64,000 bases of DNA, taken from Drosophila miranda (Eukaryota; Arthropoda; Insecta; Diptera; Drosophilidae). The stretch lies in NCBI RefSeq assembly GCF_003369915.1, contig NC_046675.1:31620001-31684000 (forward strand), in the 5' to 3' direction. Below the pieces are notes generated by a model. That model was not told where the DNA came from and did not search any database. It worked only from the letters and a program-made list of their open reading frames with translations. This document shows positions 25,967 to 34,819 of the stretch, in pieces (position 1 is the first letter of the stretch; each line of letters opens with the position of its first letter). A program made the position numbers and the translations under genes.

Positions 25967-26395
25967 TTTCGGATGATTTTTTTATGAATAAATATTAAAC
26001 AATCAAATTAGCAACACCACCAGCGAAATCCCAAGAGCCAATGAAATAAGAAGCTTTCGCGAAAAGCCACGCAAAAGCGCAAGCTTCTGTGGGTAGCGGG
26101 TTCTGTGGCTGCCTGCCTGCTGGTGGTGGTGGTGGATCGCCCTGCCAACTTGAGTCGTGGCGCCATTCCAACATTTGAGCTTTTATTTGAACTTAAGCTT
26201 TTGTTCGTTTAACGCACATCGAGATTGAATGAAGTAAAACTTCAATGGTTAATACATTTAAAATTGCTGCATATGATAGTCCACTTGCAGGGCTATGCAG
26301 GCCCCTGACGCTGCTCTCCTCTTCTCTTTCAGCTTTTTGTTCGTTTAACGCACATTGAGATTGAACAGGGAATAAAACTAGACTGGTTAATACAT
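25967..26395. other. Rlip 3' flank and Mdh2 promoter, with duplicated Rlip tail
   Basis: This holds the Mdh2 5' region and a tandem copy (about 26176-26330) of the Rlip 3' end, described separately. No TATA box is evident for Mdh2. Confidence 0.5.
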
Positions 26396-26465
26396 TTAAA
26401 ACTGCTGAAGGCGCAACTCCACTTGCAGTGCTATGCAGGCCCGACGCTCCTCCTTCAGCTCTTTG
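26176..26465 (-). repeat. Tandem duplication of the Rlip 3' end
   Basis: Two diverged copies, about 26176-26330 and 26331-26465, each include the 3' UTR start (gtttaacgcacat, ggttaatacatttaaaa) and the end of the Rlip coding region. The outer copy still reads in frame as ACIALQVDYHMQQF followed by a stop. The functional one ends ACIALQVELRLQQF. The outer copy therefore looks like a relic terminal exon. Confidence 0.8.
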
Positions 26466-28676
26466 CCCAGCATTTGCTTCTTGTGCTCCAGCAGTGCATT
26501 CTCCCGCTTATAGTGCTCGATTATCCGCTCGTAGTCGGCCTCCTTTGGAGGCTGCGCCCCGGCGGCCGCTTGATGTTTGAGCAGCTGCTTCTCGCACAGC
26601 TTATTCAAGCGATAGACTTCGTTGCGTTCGGCCTTGATGCGGGCTTTAAGCTCATTCTGCAAGGCCACCAGCTCATCGTATTCTATTTGAAGGCGTAGCA
26701 GCTCTTCGCGATGGGGATTCGTCTCGGGCAACAGGACAAAGCCGGACTCTCTGTCTATGGTGTACAGCGGTGGGCTGGGACTTGGTGAATGCTCCTCGTT
26801 TCTGTGCACTTGAATGCAGTCAGACACGTCTATATTGTGGGTGACTGGACTGGAACTCGATGCCCGCCTGCCTGGCTTGTGTTCTTCTGTGCTGATGGTT
26901 GTTACCGTGGAATTGGGGGGAGCTGGTGGCTGATTATTGGAGTCGGTGATGTCTTCGCCTACAGGTACGGGAACGACAACAGGTGCAGTCGCAGTTGCAG
27001 GTACAGGTTGAATAACGCTGCCGTCTAGCTCTTCGATGGATTTCTCCTGCTTCTTCTCGAAGCTGCGCAATTTTCGCTTCAACTGTGTGATGATGCGCTG
27101 CACCTCCCAGAGCTGCTCCTCGCGCTTCTTGGTGATGAAACCTGCATTCATTTCGCTGTGTATTTGGGCCAGAAGACTGTCCTGCTTCCGCAGCTCCATT
27201 TGGATGTCCTCCGGGTCCTCCGGAAGCTTGGAAGCCGCAGTGAGTGGCGGTACATATCTGCAAGAGAGTCAAGCTACTTATAATGCTCATAAAATTGATT
27301 GGATAATCTCGGAATGAGTATCTGCCTGATTAGGAAGCTGACGAGGCGCGCCAAGCGCTTCTGTTTATGGGGCACCAAGCTCGTCATGCTCGTCAACCAA
27401 CTAATCAGTGGAGATTCGAGGCTGCACTAAAGGTTGCTGCCACTGTGAATCTTATCTCGATTTAAGCGTGTTTGCTTACGGTATCAGCTGGATGTCCGCA
27501 AAGAGAAGGCGACAGTGACGGAGAAGCGCCACCATCAGTTGCGCCGACATCTGGAGTGTTGGGCTCAGTAGCACGGCAATCGACTCGTGGTTCAGTTTGT
27601 TGTACCTTTCCTGATCGGTCACCGCATAGAAGTGGAGCATCACCCAACCGACCAGGGTTCGATTGCACTTGGGCACCTGTTCCATCAGCTGCTGTAGCCC
27701 AATCCGCTGCTCTTTGCCCTTTTGATGCCTGGCAACGTCCTCAAAATCGTACATCAGATCGGTGGTCAGCATTGGCTCCGGCAGATCGCGGAGATACAGC
27801 TTCAGAAGACCGCAAGCTAGTGGAACGTTGAATAGATTCAACGCCTCATCGTGTTCCCGGTTGTTGTAGAGCCGCTTCAAGTGGAGGAGCTCCGCCTTGA
27901 TGGGCTCAACCTTATAGATGACAAAGTTGTGTGTTTGATCCTGCAAGTAGTCGATGCAGTCCCGCACAACCATCGGCAGATCGATGCCATCGTGGCAGCG
28001 CGATCTCTCGGTGGCCAGACTGACGGAGACCCCGAATACGGGACAGCCCATTGCCAAGTCTTCCTCCTCTGCATCCTCGTCCTGCTGCTGCGACAGCTGC
28101 TTGCTCTTCTTGTCCTTTTTGTCTTTCTTCTTGTCCTTCTTCTTGACCTCCTTCTCATCGTGGCGCTCTCGCTCCTTGTCTTTGTCCTTATCCGTATCCT
28201 TTGCTTTGTGAGCCGGCTCCTCCACGGACTTTTCCTTGTCGCGCGATTTTTCACGCTTCTCCTTGCTCTTGGAGCTGACAAATTTGAATGTTTTGGATTT
28301 CTTTGATTTCGAGGGACTCCTGCAGAAGTGCGTCAAGGATTAGTTCGATACTGGTCAAGCTAAAGGGATTACCTACTTTGTTTCCAGTTCTTCTTCGGGC
28401 GAACTCTCGCCCTCGAGCGCTGCATAGCCACGATCCTTGCCTTTATCTTTCTTGTCCTTTCGCCTGCCTATAAGCAGGTCCTTTTTGTTATGCTCATGGT
28501 CCTCGTCGACTGCAAAGACCCCGTGAATTGATTTTCCGCCGTTTGGATGCACCCACGCATTGCATTGCAGCATACTTACAATCGCTCTCTTCCTTGCTCT
28601 TCTTGGACTTGGAATCGGCTGCCTCCGCGGCATACAGGCCGGGAAACTCTTTCTCTTCAGGACTATCAAACTCCAT
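26396..28676 (-). CDS. Rlip: Ral-interacting protein, RhoGAP domain (RalBP1/RLIP76 homologue)
   Basis: Four exons on the minus strand, 28676-28580, 28509-28377, 28319-27480 and 27257-26396, give 643 residues. N-terminal third: lysine-rich, low complexity. RhoGAP domain at about 167-350, with LLKLYLRDLPEPMLT and NKLNHESIAVLLSPTL. Ral-binding coiled coil: LRKQDSLLAQIH through LWEVQRIITQLKRKLR, as in RalBP1. C-terminal coiled coil follows. RalBP1 is a Ral effector that links to endocytosis and Cdc42/Rac. Odd: the arginine-finger position reads VIYKVEP (Lys for Arg) and the conserved Asn of the NLA motif is Ser, so GAP activity may be lost. Confidence 0.9.
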
Positions 28677-29181
28677 GCCTCAATGTTCCTCTTTTGCCCT
28701 AATAAATAAACAATTTCTATTCACAAACAAGAAATGCAACAGTCGCCTGCTGTTGTGTTGTTGCTGTCGGGCCTGCCCACTTCTGTACACTCTGCAACAC
28801 TGCAGTTGCCCAACACTAGCAGTTCGCCGCACAAATTCTGTCTTTCCTTTTTGTTTTTAACAATTAATTGTTGTACAATTGATGAATAATTGTACGAGAA
28901 GGCCGAGAAGGTAGTGTGTCCAACAATCTCTATAAGTGCCAAGGTGTGACTGAATCTCTATGACCAGAGGACAAACAGATGCAGAGGTGAGGATGGAGAA
29001 GCAATTTTCCTGGCATTTGGAATAATTCTTTGACTTGTAGTTTAATTTAGCTGCGTCATGTGCCTGGGCCTAAATCCTTACATGGTCCTGAATCGCAACT
29101 ATTGATGGTAGGCATTTACATAATCCCGATTGTGATTAATTGATCCATTCTCCCGTGTGCTTTCAGTTAAATTCTTTCGAA
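28677..29181. other. Intergenic between Rlip (-) and COMMD2-like gene (+)
   Basis: Divergent spacer. A tttcag acceptor at 29161-29166 sits shortly before the downstream ATG, so the COMMD2-like gene probably has a non-coding first exon here. No other gene seen. Confidence 0.45.
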
Positions 29182-29886
29182 ATGTCCTCGTTACGACTGA
29201 ACAAACAGCAAAAGGATCACCTGGCGCTGCTGCAGCGACCAGCCAGCGATGTCGTGGAGCTGTGCAAGTCGGCCTTCGACTATCTAATCAACGGACCCAA
29301 TGCCAGCCGCTACGAGACGCTGGCCAAGAAGTACTCGGCAGATGCCGTGGACAGGGAGGCAGTGCAGCGGACAGTGGAAGCCTTGATATCGCTTTTGATC
29401 AGCGTAACCACCCGCGTGGGTGGCACTGGCGTAGACATGCGGGCAATTCTGCGTCAGACATTCCCCGATCTCAGCGACGATGTTTTGGAGGTGCTGGAGC
29501 AGTTTGTGACGAGCAAGCGGAACTTTGTGGAGGGATCGATCAAGTCGGCCAATATACGCGCCTATCGGCTGGTCAACCTAGACTGGCGACTGGAAGTGCG
29601 CACAGCATCGAGAACACTGCTGGAGCAGTGTAGTGTGGTTATCACCATGAAGCTCTACCTGCACAGGGAGCCGAAAAACGAGAACCGAGAGCTGCTGGAG
29701 GTAGACGATTCAGGACGCAGCGAGCAGGAGCTGGCGGCCATGCAGGAGGATGAACGACGCCATCGCAAGGATCTGCTGGTTCAGACCGATGTCAGTAGTC
29801 TGCTGTACATGATCAGAACACTGGAGGACGCCCTTTCCGAGTCGAAGACGCGGCGCATCCGCAACATAGTCGAAGGCATACATTGA
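29182..29886 (+). CDS. COMM domain protein 2-like
   Basis: One coding exon of 234 residues. The N-terminal HN domain (LNKQQKDHLALL onward) aligns with COMMD2. The COMM domain starts at about 140 with YRLVNLDWRLEVRTASRTL and ends with the LVQTDVSSLLYMIRTLEDAL helix. COMMD proteins form the Commander/CCC complex, which recycles endosomal cargo and influences copper handling and NF-kB. The protein is longer than human COMMD2 (199 residues) because of a charged insert (about residues 165-200) within the COMM domain. The start is the first ATG after a splice acceptor at 29166. Confidence 0.88.
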   Translation: MSSLRLNKQQKDHLALLQRPASDVVELCKSAFDYLINGPNASRYETLAKKYSADAVDREAVQRTVEALISLLISVTTRVGGTGVDMRAILRQTFPDLSDDVLEVLEQFVTSKRNFVEGSIKSANIRAYRLVNLDWRLEVRTASRTLLEQCSVVITMKLYLHREPKNENRELLEVDDSGRSEQELAAMQEDERRHRKDLLVQTDVSSLLYMIRTLEDALSESKTRRIRNIVEGIH

Positions 29887-29987
29887 AGTCTCCAATACTC
29901 GAAGTAGTTTCAATGCTACTTTAATCTGGACCAATTTATTACAACTAAAGCTAACTATAAGATAGACATGGGTCTTACGTTCGTTGT

Positions 29988-31059
29988 TCAATGGGATGCC
30001 GCCAAAGCCTCGGCTGCGGCAGCCTTCAGAGCCACCTTTTTCTTCTGGCGATTCTCCTTCTTTTCCTCGGGCGTCTTCCGCAAAGCCTTCACGCGACGTG
30101 TCTGAATAGAGCCAGTCAGCTGCTTGCCCATATGCACACGTCCCTTCGTGTTGCCCATGGCGTCCGTGCTGATGTTTTTCTTTTTGCCCACCTTGAGCTG
30201 CTTGGGCTGCTTGCGTGCCTGCTTGTAGAGATCCTCGGAGGCAATTTTTGTGCGGCGTATGACAAAGTCTGCCGAGGGTCCAATCTCCTCCAGCTCTATT
30301 CGTGGCGTTTTCTGGCCCGACTTCTTCAGCAGGATCTTGTAGGAGCGCATTAAGATGTTCATGTTATCGGTTACCGTGAAGCTCATCACATGCTCGACGC
30401 CCTGCAGCCGTATGGAATCCACCTTCTCACGGTGGAACGTGTCGATGAACAAATTGCGTAGACGCCTTAATTCCTCCGTTTGTGACCATTGGGGTCCATT
30501 GAAAACCAGGCAGGGCTTCACACAGGCGCCGATCTTCTCGTTCATGAACTCGGAGATGGCCTTATATTGCTTAATCCCCAACTCGAACATGTCCAGGACT
30601 TCGTTCTCATAGAGTCGGCCCAGAACGATGTTGTCGGGGCGTTTCTTGGACGTGGAACCGAAAACGAACTGTGCCGCATAGTTCTTCATGGTCAAGCTGG
30701 CATTAAAGGAACGAATTTTCGAATTAGCGATAAACTTCTACTTTTCACTGCCCATTTTACTTACAACTCTAAGGAGGAAGGATCCTCGAAGGGCGTTATG
30801 TCGTTCTTGCGGTTTAGGACTTTCACCAGTGGCTTCTTCAGTTGATTCAGGTCCTTCATGAACTGCTTTACACTGCCACCACATTTTCGTCCATCTACAA
30901 AGAGCATTGTGCGGGCCGACTCAATCAATTGCGGCTCCCGCGCCATTAACATTTTCTTTCCCTTGCGGGTTTTGGGTTTCCTGAAAGGTCCATGAGTTTA
31001 ACTTCCTTCTTACCTTTAACTTAATGATTTAAGGCTCACCTGATGCGTAACAGCGACAT
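29988..31059 (-). CDS. Rpf2: Ribosome production factor 2 (Brix domain)
   Basis: Three exons on the minus strand, 31059-31040, 30980-30765 and 30696-29988, give 314 residues. The first exon encodes only MSLLRI plus part of a codon. The Brix domain spans about 30-240, with MKDLNQLKKPLVKVLNRKND and FGSTSKKRPDNIVLGR. A basic tail follows (KKSGQKTPRIELEEIGPSAD, then Lys-rich). Rpf2 with Rrs1 recruits the 5S RNP (5S rRNA, uL5, uL18) into pre-60S particles in the nucleolus. It is divergent from mTerf5; the two starts lie 243 bp apart. Confidence 0.94.
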
Positions 31060-31285
31060 TTTTATGTGCTTTCTTTATTTAAAACAAAGGCAACAAATTA
31101 CAATTTCTTCAAATACTAGGCACGCACGTGTAGAAACGCCGTGGAAGGACTGCCAACCTGTGTGAATCGTAATTAGTTAGCAGTCCCAATCAAACAAATT
31201 GGCAGCCGCATCAGCTGTTGCCATTCACCGCGAATAACAGTTACATGTTTTTATTTTCGTTTAATTGTTTTTAAGGGTTTAGTTT

Positions 31286-31303
31286 ATGGTAATGCTGAAA
31301 TAA
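31286..31303 (+). promoter_or_regulatory. Upstream ORF overlapping the mTerf5 start (TAATG)
   Basis: ATG GTA ATG CTG AAA TAA ends one base into the main ATG. This stop-start overlap is the classic arrangement for termination-reinitiation or for damping translation of the main frame. Confidence 0.6.
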
Positions 31304-33170
31304 TGCTTAGGAACGGTCAGCATCAAGCGCAGCTGCTGGCGCGAAGCCTGGGCCAGCTCTCACGTGGAGCGGCTACGGCGAAAAAAGTCACCAGTAAAGA
31401 GGAGAAGTCAAAGCTGAAGCCGTCTCCCATAGAGATGCCCATAGAAGAGGCCCTAAATGCCAGCTATTTGTCCAAAACTCTGGGCAAGTTTATCCCTCGC
31501 TTTATAAAGAATCTATCAGTAATGATGATCTTAAATTTATAGGTAGCAACTATAAGGCCTGGTCCGCTGCACTGTTGAAGCATCCTGAGCTGAAGACGGT
31601 GAAGCGCAAGGATTTGCTCAACTCCTACGATGCGCTGAAATCACTGCAGTACAGCGTGGACGATATTATCACAAAGCCCATGATCATCTATTACGGGGCG
31701 ACGACACTGTCAAATCGCCATAGCGTTCTGCTGGAGTGCGGATTCCATAATGTGACCATCCAAACGCTGGCCAAGTATGTGACGGTAGTCAATAAGCCAA
31801 TCGACATTCTGAAGGCTCATGGCTTCATACCCTTCGATCTGAAGGTGCCCGAGCGTCTGGCTAGCCTATTTACGGACATCCAGCTGCCGCTAGCAAAGCA
31901 GGAGCTGGAAAGCGAGAGCCTCACCCTGAAGACAATCCGCCAATCGCTGCTGAATGCCTACCTTCGCGAGCGCCTGCAGATGGACGACGGCGATCTGCAA
32001 AAGCTATGGAGGGTCTACTCCCGTGTGCGGCATAAAAGTTTCCGCTCTGTCCAGGACACAGTAGAGCTTCTGACCAAAGAGCTGAAGTTTTCCGCAGAGC
32101 GTCTAAGGAAGAACAGTTTTCTGCTCCATGCGGACGCAGATAATGTGCGGCGCATCCTCCAGGAGATACCCACCATTGACTCGCAGGACATACGTGATAT
32201 TGGCTACCGCCGGCCCAAGATCCTAATGTCCACCTGCGATAGCCTGAAGCAGACCCTCCAGAATGTCCGTTCCTTTGGCATCACCGAAGGGGCGGTTCTG
32301 CGTTGTCTGGAGGTGCTTACTCTGGGGCCGGACACAGTGTTGGAGCGTTTGCGGGATCTACAGGAGATCGAGGAGTTCCAGGTGCTGGGAACCAATCCGC
32401 GTGTGCTGCGCTTGGTCCACTACCAGAACAAGGCCCGTCTTCGTTTGGATTACTTAACGCAGCTGAAGGTGCGTTGCGCCTCCCTGCACATCCTCTCCTG
32501 CGGCTCCGAAGCGTTTGCCAAGTAAGTGGAGAAAAATCTGTAGCACCGCCCAATCTCTTGTATATTCTCTGTCCAATTCAGATTCGCTAGAGATGGCTCG
32601 GATCGCACCAAAGGTCGTGACATTGTGGTCTACCTGGGCAACGTTCTGTCCAAGGATGAGCAAGTGCTACGTAATCTGCTTTCCCGCCACCCCAACTGGT
32701 GCCATATACCCCTTCTGCATGTGAAGCAGTGTCTGGAGTACTTGAAGAGCAAGAAGTTCAAGCTCACGGAGATCTTTGACAACATTCACTTGCTCTTGTA
32801 TCCCATGTAAGTTCGGAAATATGTAGTTCCAAATGGAAAGCATTCCCTATTAAAAATTCTCCCTTTTCTTTCTCGTAGTAAACGCATTGAGGAGAAGCTC
32901 TTGCTACTGCAGTCGCCCGAAATTCAGGAGGAGCTGCAGTTGCCTGTGTCCGATGTCCATGATCTGAGCAACAACGAGATCCTGACGCTCATCCTCTATC
33001 TAATCGAATCGGAATTCCACTTCACCGGCGATGGCATCTGGACGGAGCAGCACACACATCACGTGGAGAACTTCAACAATCTGCTGCCCGATTTCCCGGA
33101 GAGCCTCAACAAGGTTTATAAATACGGCGTTAAACCACCAGCCGAAAAGCAGATTGCGCAGCATTTATAG
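31303..33170 (+). CDS. mTerf5: Mitochondrial transcription termination factor (mTERF) family, mTerf5-like
   Basis: Four exons, 31303-31483, 31543-32521, 32582-32806 and 32879-33170, give 558 residues. The N-terminus is a plausible mitochondrial presequence (basic, Ser/Ala-rich, no acids for about 30 residues). The body is made of helical mTERF-like repeats, for example SVDDIITKPMIIYYGATTLSNR and AERLRKNSFLLHADADNVRR. Fly mTerf5 works with mTTF in mitochondrial transcription. Intron 1 is read as GC-AG (CTGG then GCAAGT); a GT-AG alternative shifted by four bases gives Asn instead of Gly-Ser at the junction. A five-codon upstream ORF ends in UAAUG overlapping the start codon. Confidence 0.82.
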
Positions 33171-33282
33171 AACTGCCTGCCAATAAAATTGTACATAGTT
33201 AATTAGTATCCTAATACAATTGATTTTAAATGGATATAAAATTATTTGATTTATTGAAGATTTCACGGCCTGAAAGCGTATG

Positions 33283-34350
33283 TCAATCATCGGCAGGCTC
33301 CTTGTGTTCCTCCCTCCATTCCTTCGTTAGTTCCTCATCGTGTATGACGATAATGGGGTCATATTTGACATTAGTGGAGCCCAATTTCTGTTTCACATCC
33401 TGATAGGCGGCAGTCAACGGCTTTTGAACAGCTTCCGTATAGACATAGTCTTCATCCTGGAAAACGCATAATAAAACAATAAACAATCGGGAGGGATGTG
33501 CGATATATACGAACGAACCAAGTCATATGTGCGATCCGCATCCAGATCCCCCTTGTACGCCACAAAGGGAACGTGGACAACAGGCTTTGGCTCACGCCCT
33601 GTAGTCCGTACCAGCCATGTTTCGGGATGTTTGTGCCATTCTGTGGTCAGATTACAGGGCGTGTGACCTTCTGGCAGGCAGAATTGGCGGGCCACCACAA
33701 AGGCTTCGATGCTGGAGTTTCGCGATGCCGAGGGCTTAAAGACACACACATCCTTGAAGAAACGCTGCAGCTGTAAATACAGCCGGCTGGTGTTGTCCGC
33801 TCGATAGATTTTCGCCACCAAAGAGCCGCCCGTTTCCAGGATGAACGTGGAGATGCTCAGAGCGGAGAGGAGGAGCTCTCCCTGCATGTAGACATCGAAA
33901 TCGTGCATTCCCGTGGAGTCGGGGGCACCGTCAGAGACCACCAGTTGGGCTTTCTGGCCCTCAAAGTACTCGATGATGGCCTGGGCGGTTGACTCTTTTG
34001 TGATGTCTGCCCGCAGCTGATGGACCCCGTCGATGGGAGCCATTCCCTGCAGATCGACGGCAATGATTTTTACCTTTTCCCGCTCTTCGGGCGAACGTGG
34101 CTCGTACATGTGCTTGGAGAGGACCTGGGACCAGCTGCCGGGAGCAGCGCACAGGTCCACGGCACGTGTGACACCTGCACTCTAAATAAAATCAATATTC
34201 GCTGAGAACACCACGAGGCTGGGACTCACCGTCCAGTAGATGAAAGGTTTCCTCGGCCTGCAGCAGCTTGAAGGCACTTCTCGCCCGCCATCCCTGCTCC
34301 TTGGCAAGGCGGTAGAAAATATCACGTTTGTCTTTTGATGTCTTGCCCAT
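33283..34350 (-). CDS. Trm7/FTSJ1-type tRNA 2'-O-ribose methyltransferase
   Basis: Three exons on the minus strand, 34350-34230, 34174-33519 and 33456-33283, give 316 residues. The enzyme methylates the ribose at anticodon-loop positions 32/34. Visible: the RrmJ/FtsJ fold with [15 protein letters not shown], the SAM motif [29 protein letters not shown], and catalytic [15 protein letters not shown] and [11 protein letters not shown] (K-D-K-E tetrad). Flies have two paralogues, one for position 32 and one for 34 (CG5220 and CG7009); I cannot tell which this is, though the length fits the longer. The last intron is placed with a weak GTTCGT donor (33518-33457); an alternative junction also keeps frame. 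Confidence 0.88.
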
Positions 34351-34819
34351 CGAAAACCATAAATTTTCAACTTGTAAATAAACTTGAAATCTTCCAATCA
34401 TTAACCCATTGTCGAGCAGTGGGTATTAAAATACGCTCCCCGACAATTATGAACTTTTAAGAATTTCAGCGTAGTTTAGGTGAAAAATAACGTAGTATTT
34501 TTTATGCAAAAATGGAGGATAGTACGGACCTACAGGAGTAATTATTGTTATTGTTATTTGTTTTATTTTAGCAGGCTTAACTTAAGTTGTTATTCAGTTT
34601 AAATAAAGGGGGCTTAAGTGGGCTAAGTTCGGTTTTTCATCGGTATAATTATCGATATCGGTTTTTGGGAATTTCTTCGGGTTTTTTTTTTCTGAAAACA
34701 AGTGACTTTTTATTGTTTTATGCAGCACCCCCAGCCTTCACATCGTAAAAAGTCCCATAGTTAAAAAGGCCAATCCACCACAATACCAACAAAAAGAGGC
34801 GAAAAAAAACACCCCAAAC
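34351..34819. other. Divergent Trm7/Usp8 promoter region
   Basis: It holds the MITE-like block and a perfect DRE (TATCGATA, 34650-34657), the binding site of DREF, typical of housekeeping promoters. The DRE is between the MITE and the Usp8 start. Confidence 0.6.
34405..34622 (+). mobile_element. piggyBac-like MITE, copy 1
   Basis: A 218-bp block starts TTAA|CCCATTGTCGAG and ends AAGTGGG|CTAA. It has short inverted CCCA(T/C)T ends at TTAA-type targets, as in piggyBac-class elements. It resembles the block at 39070-39229, especially the shared 3' part (tttaaataaaggggg versus tttaaatagaggggg). It has no coding capacity. It lies in the 469-bp divergent promoter region of Trm7 and Usp8. Confidence 0.55.
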
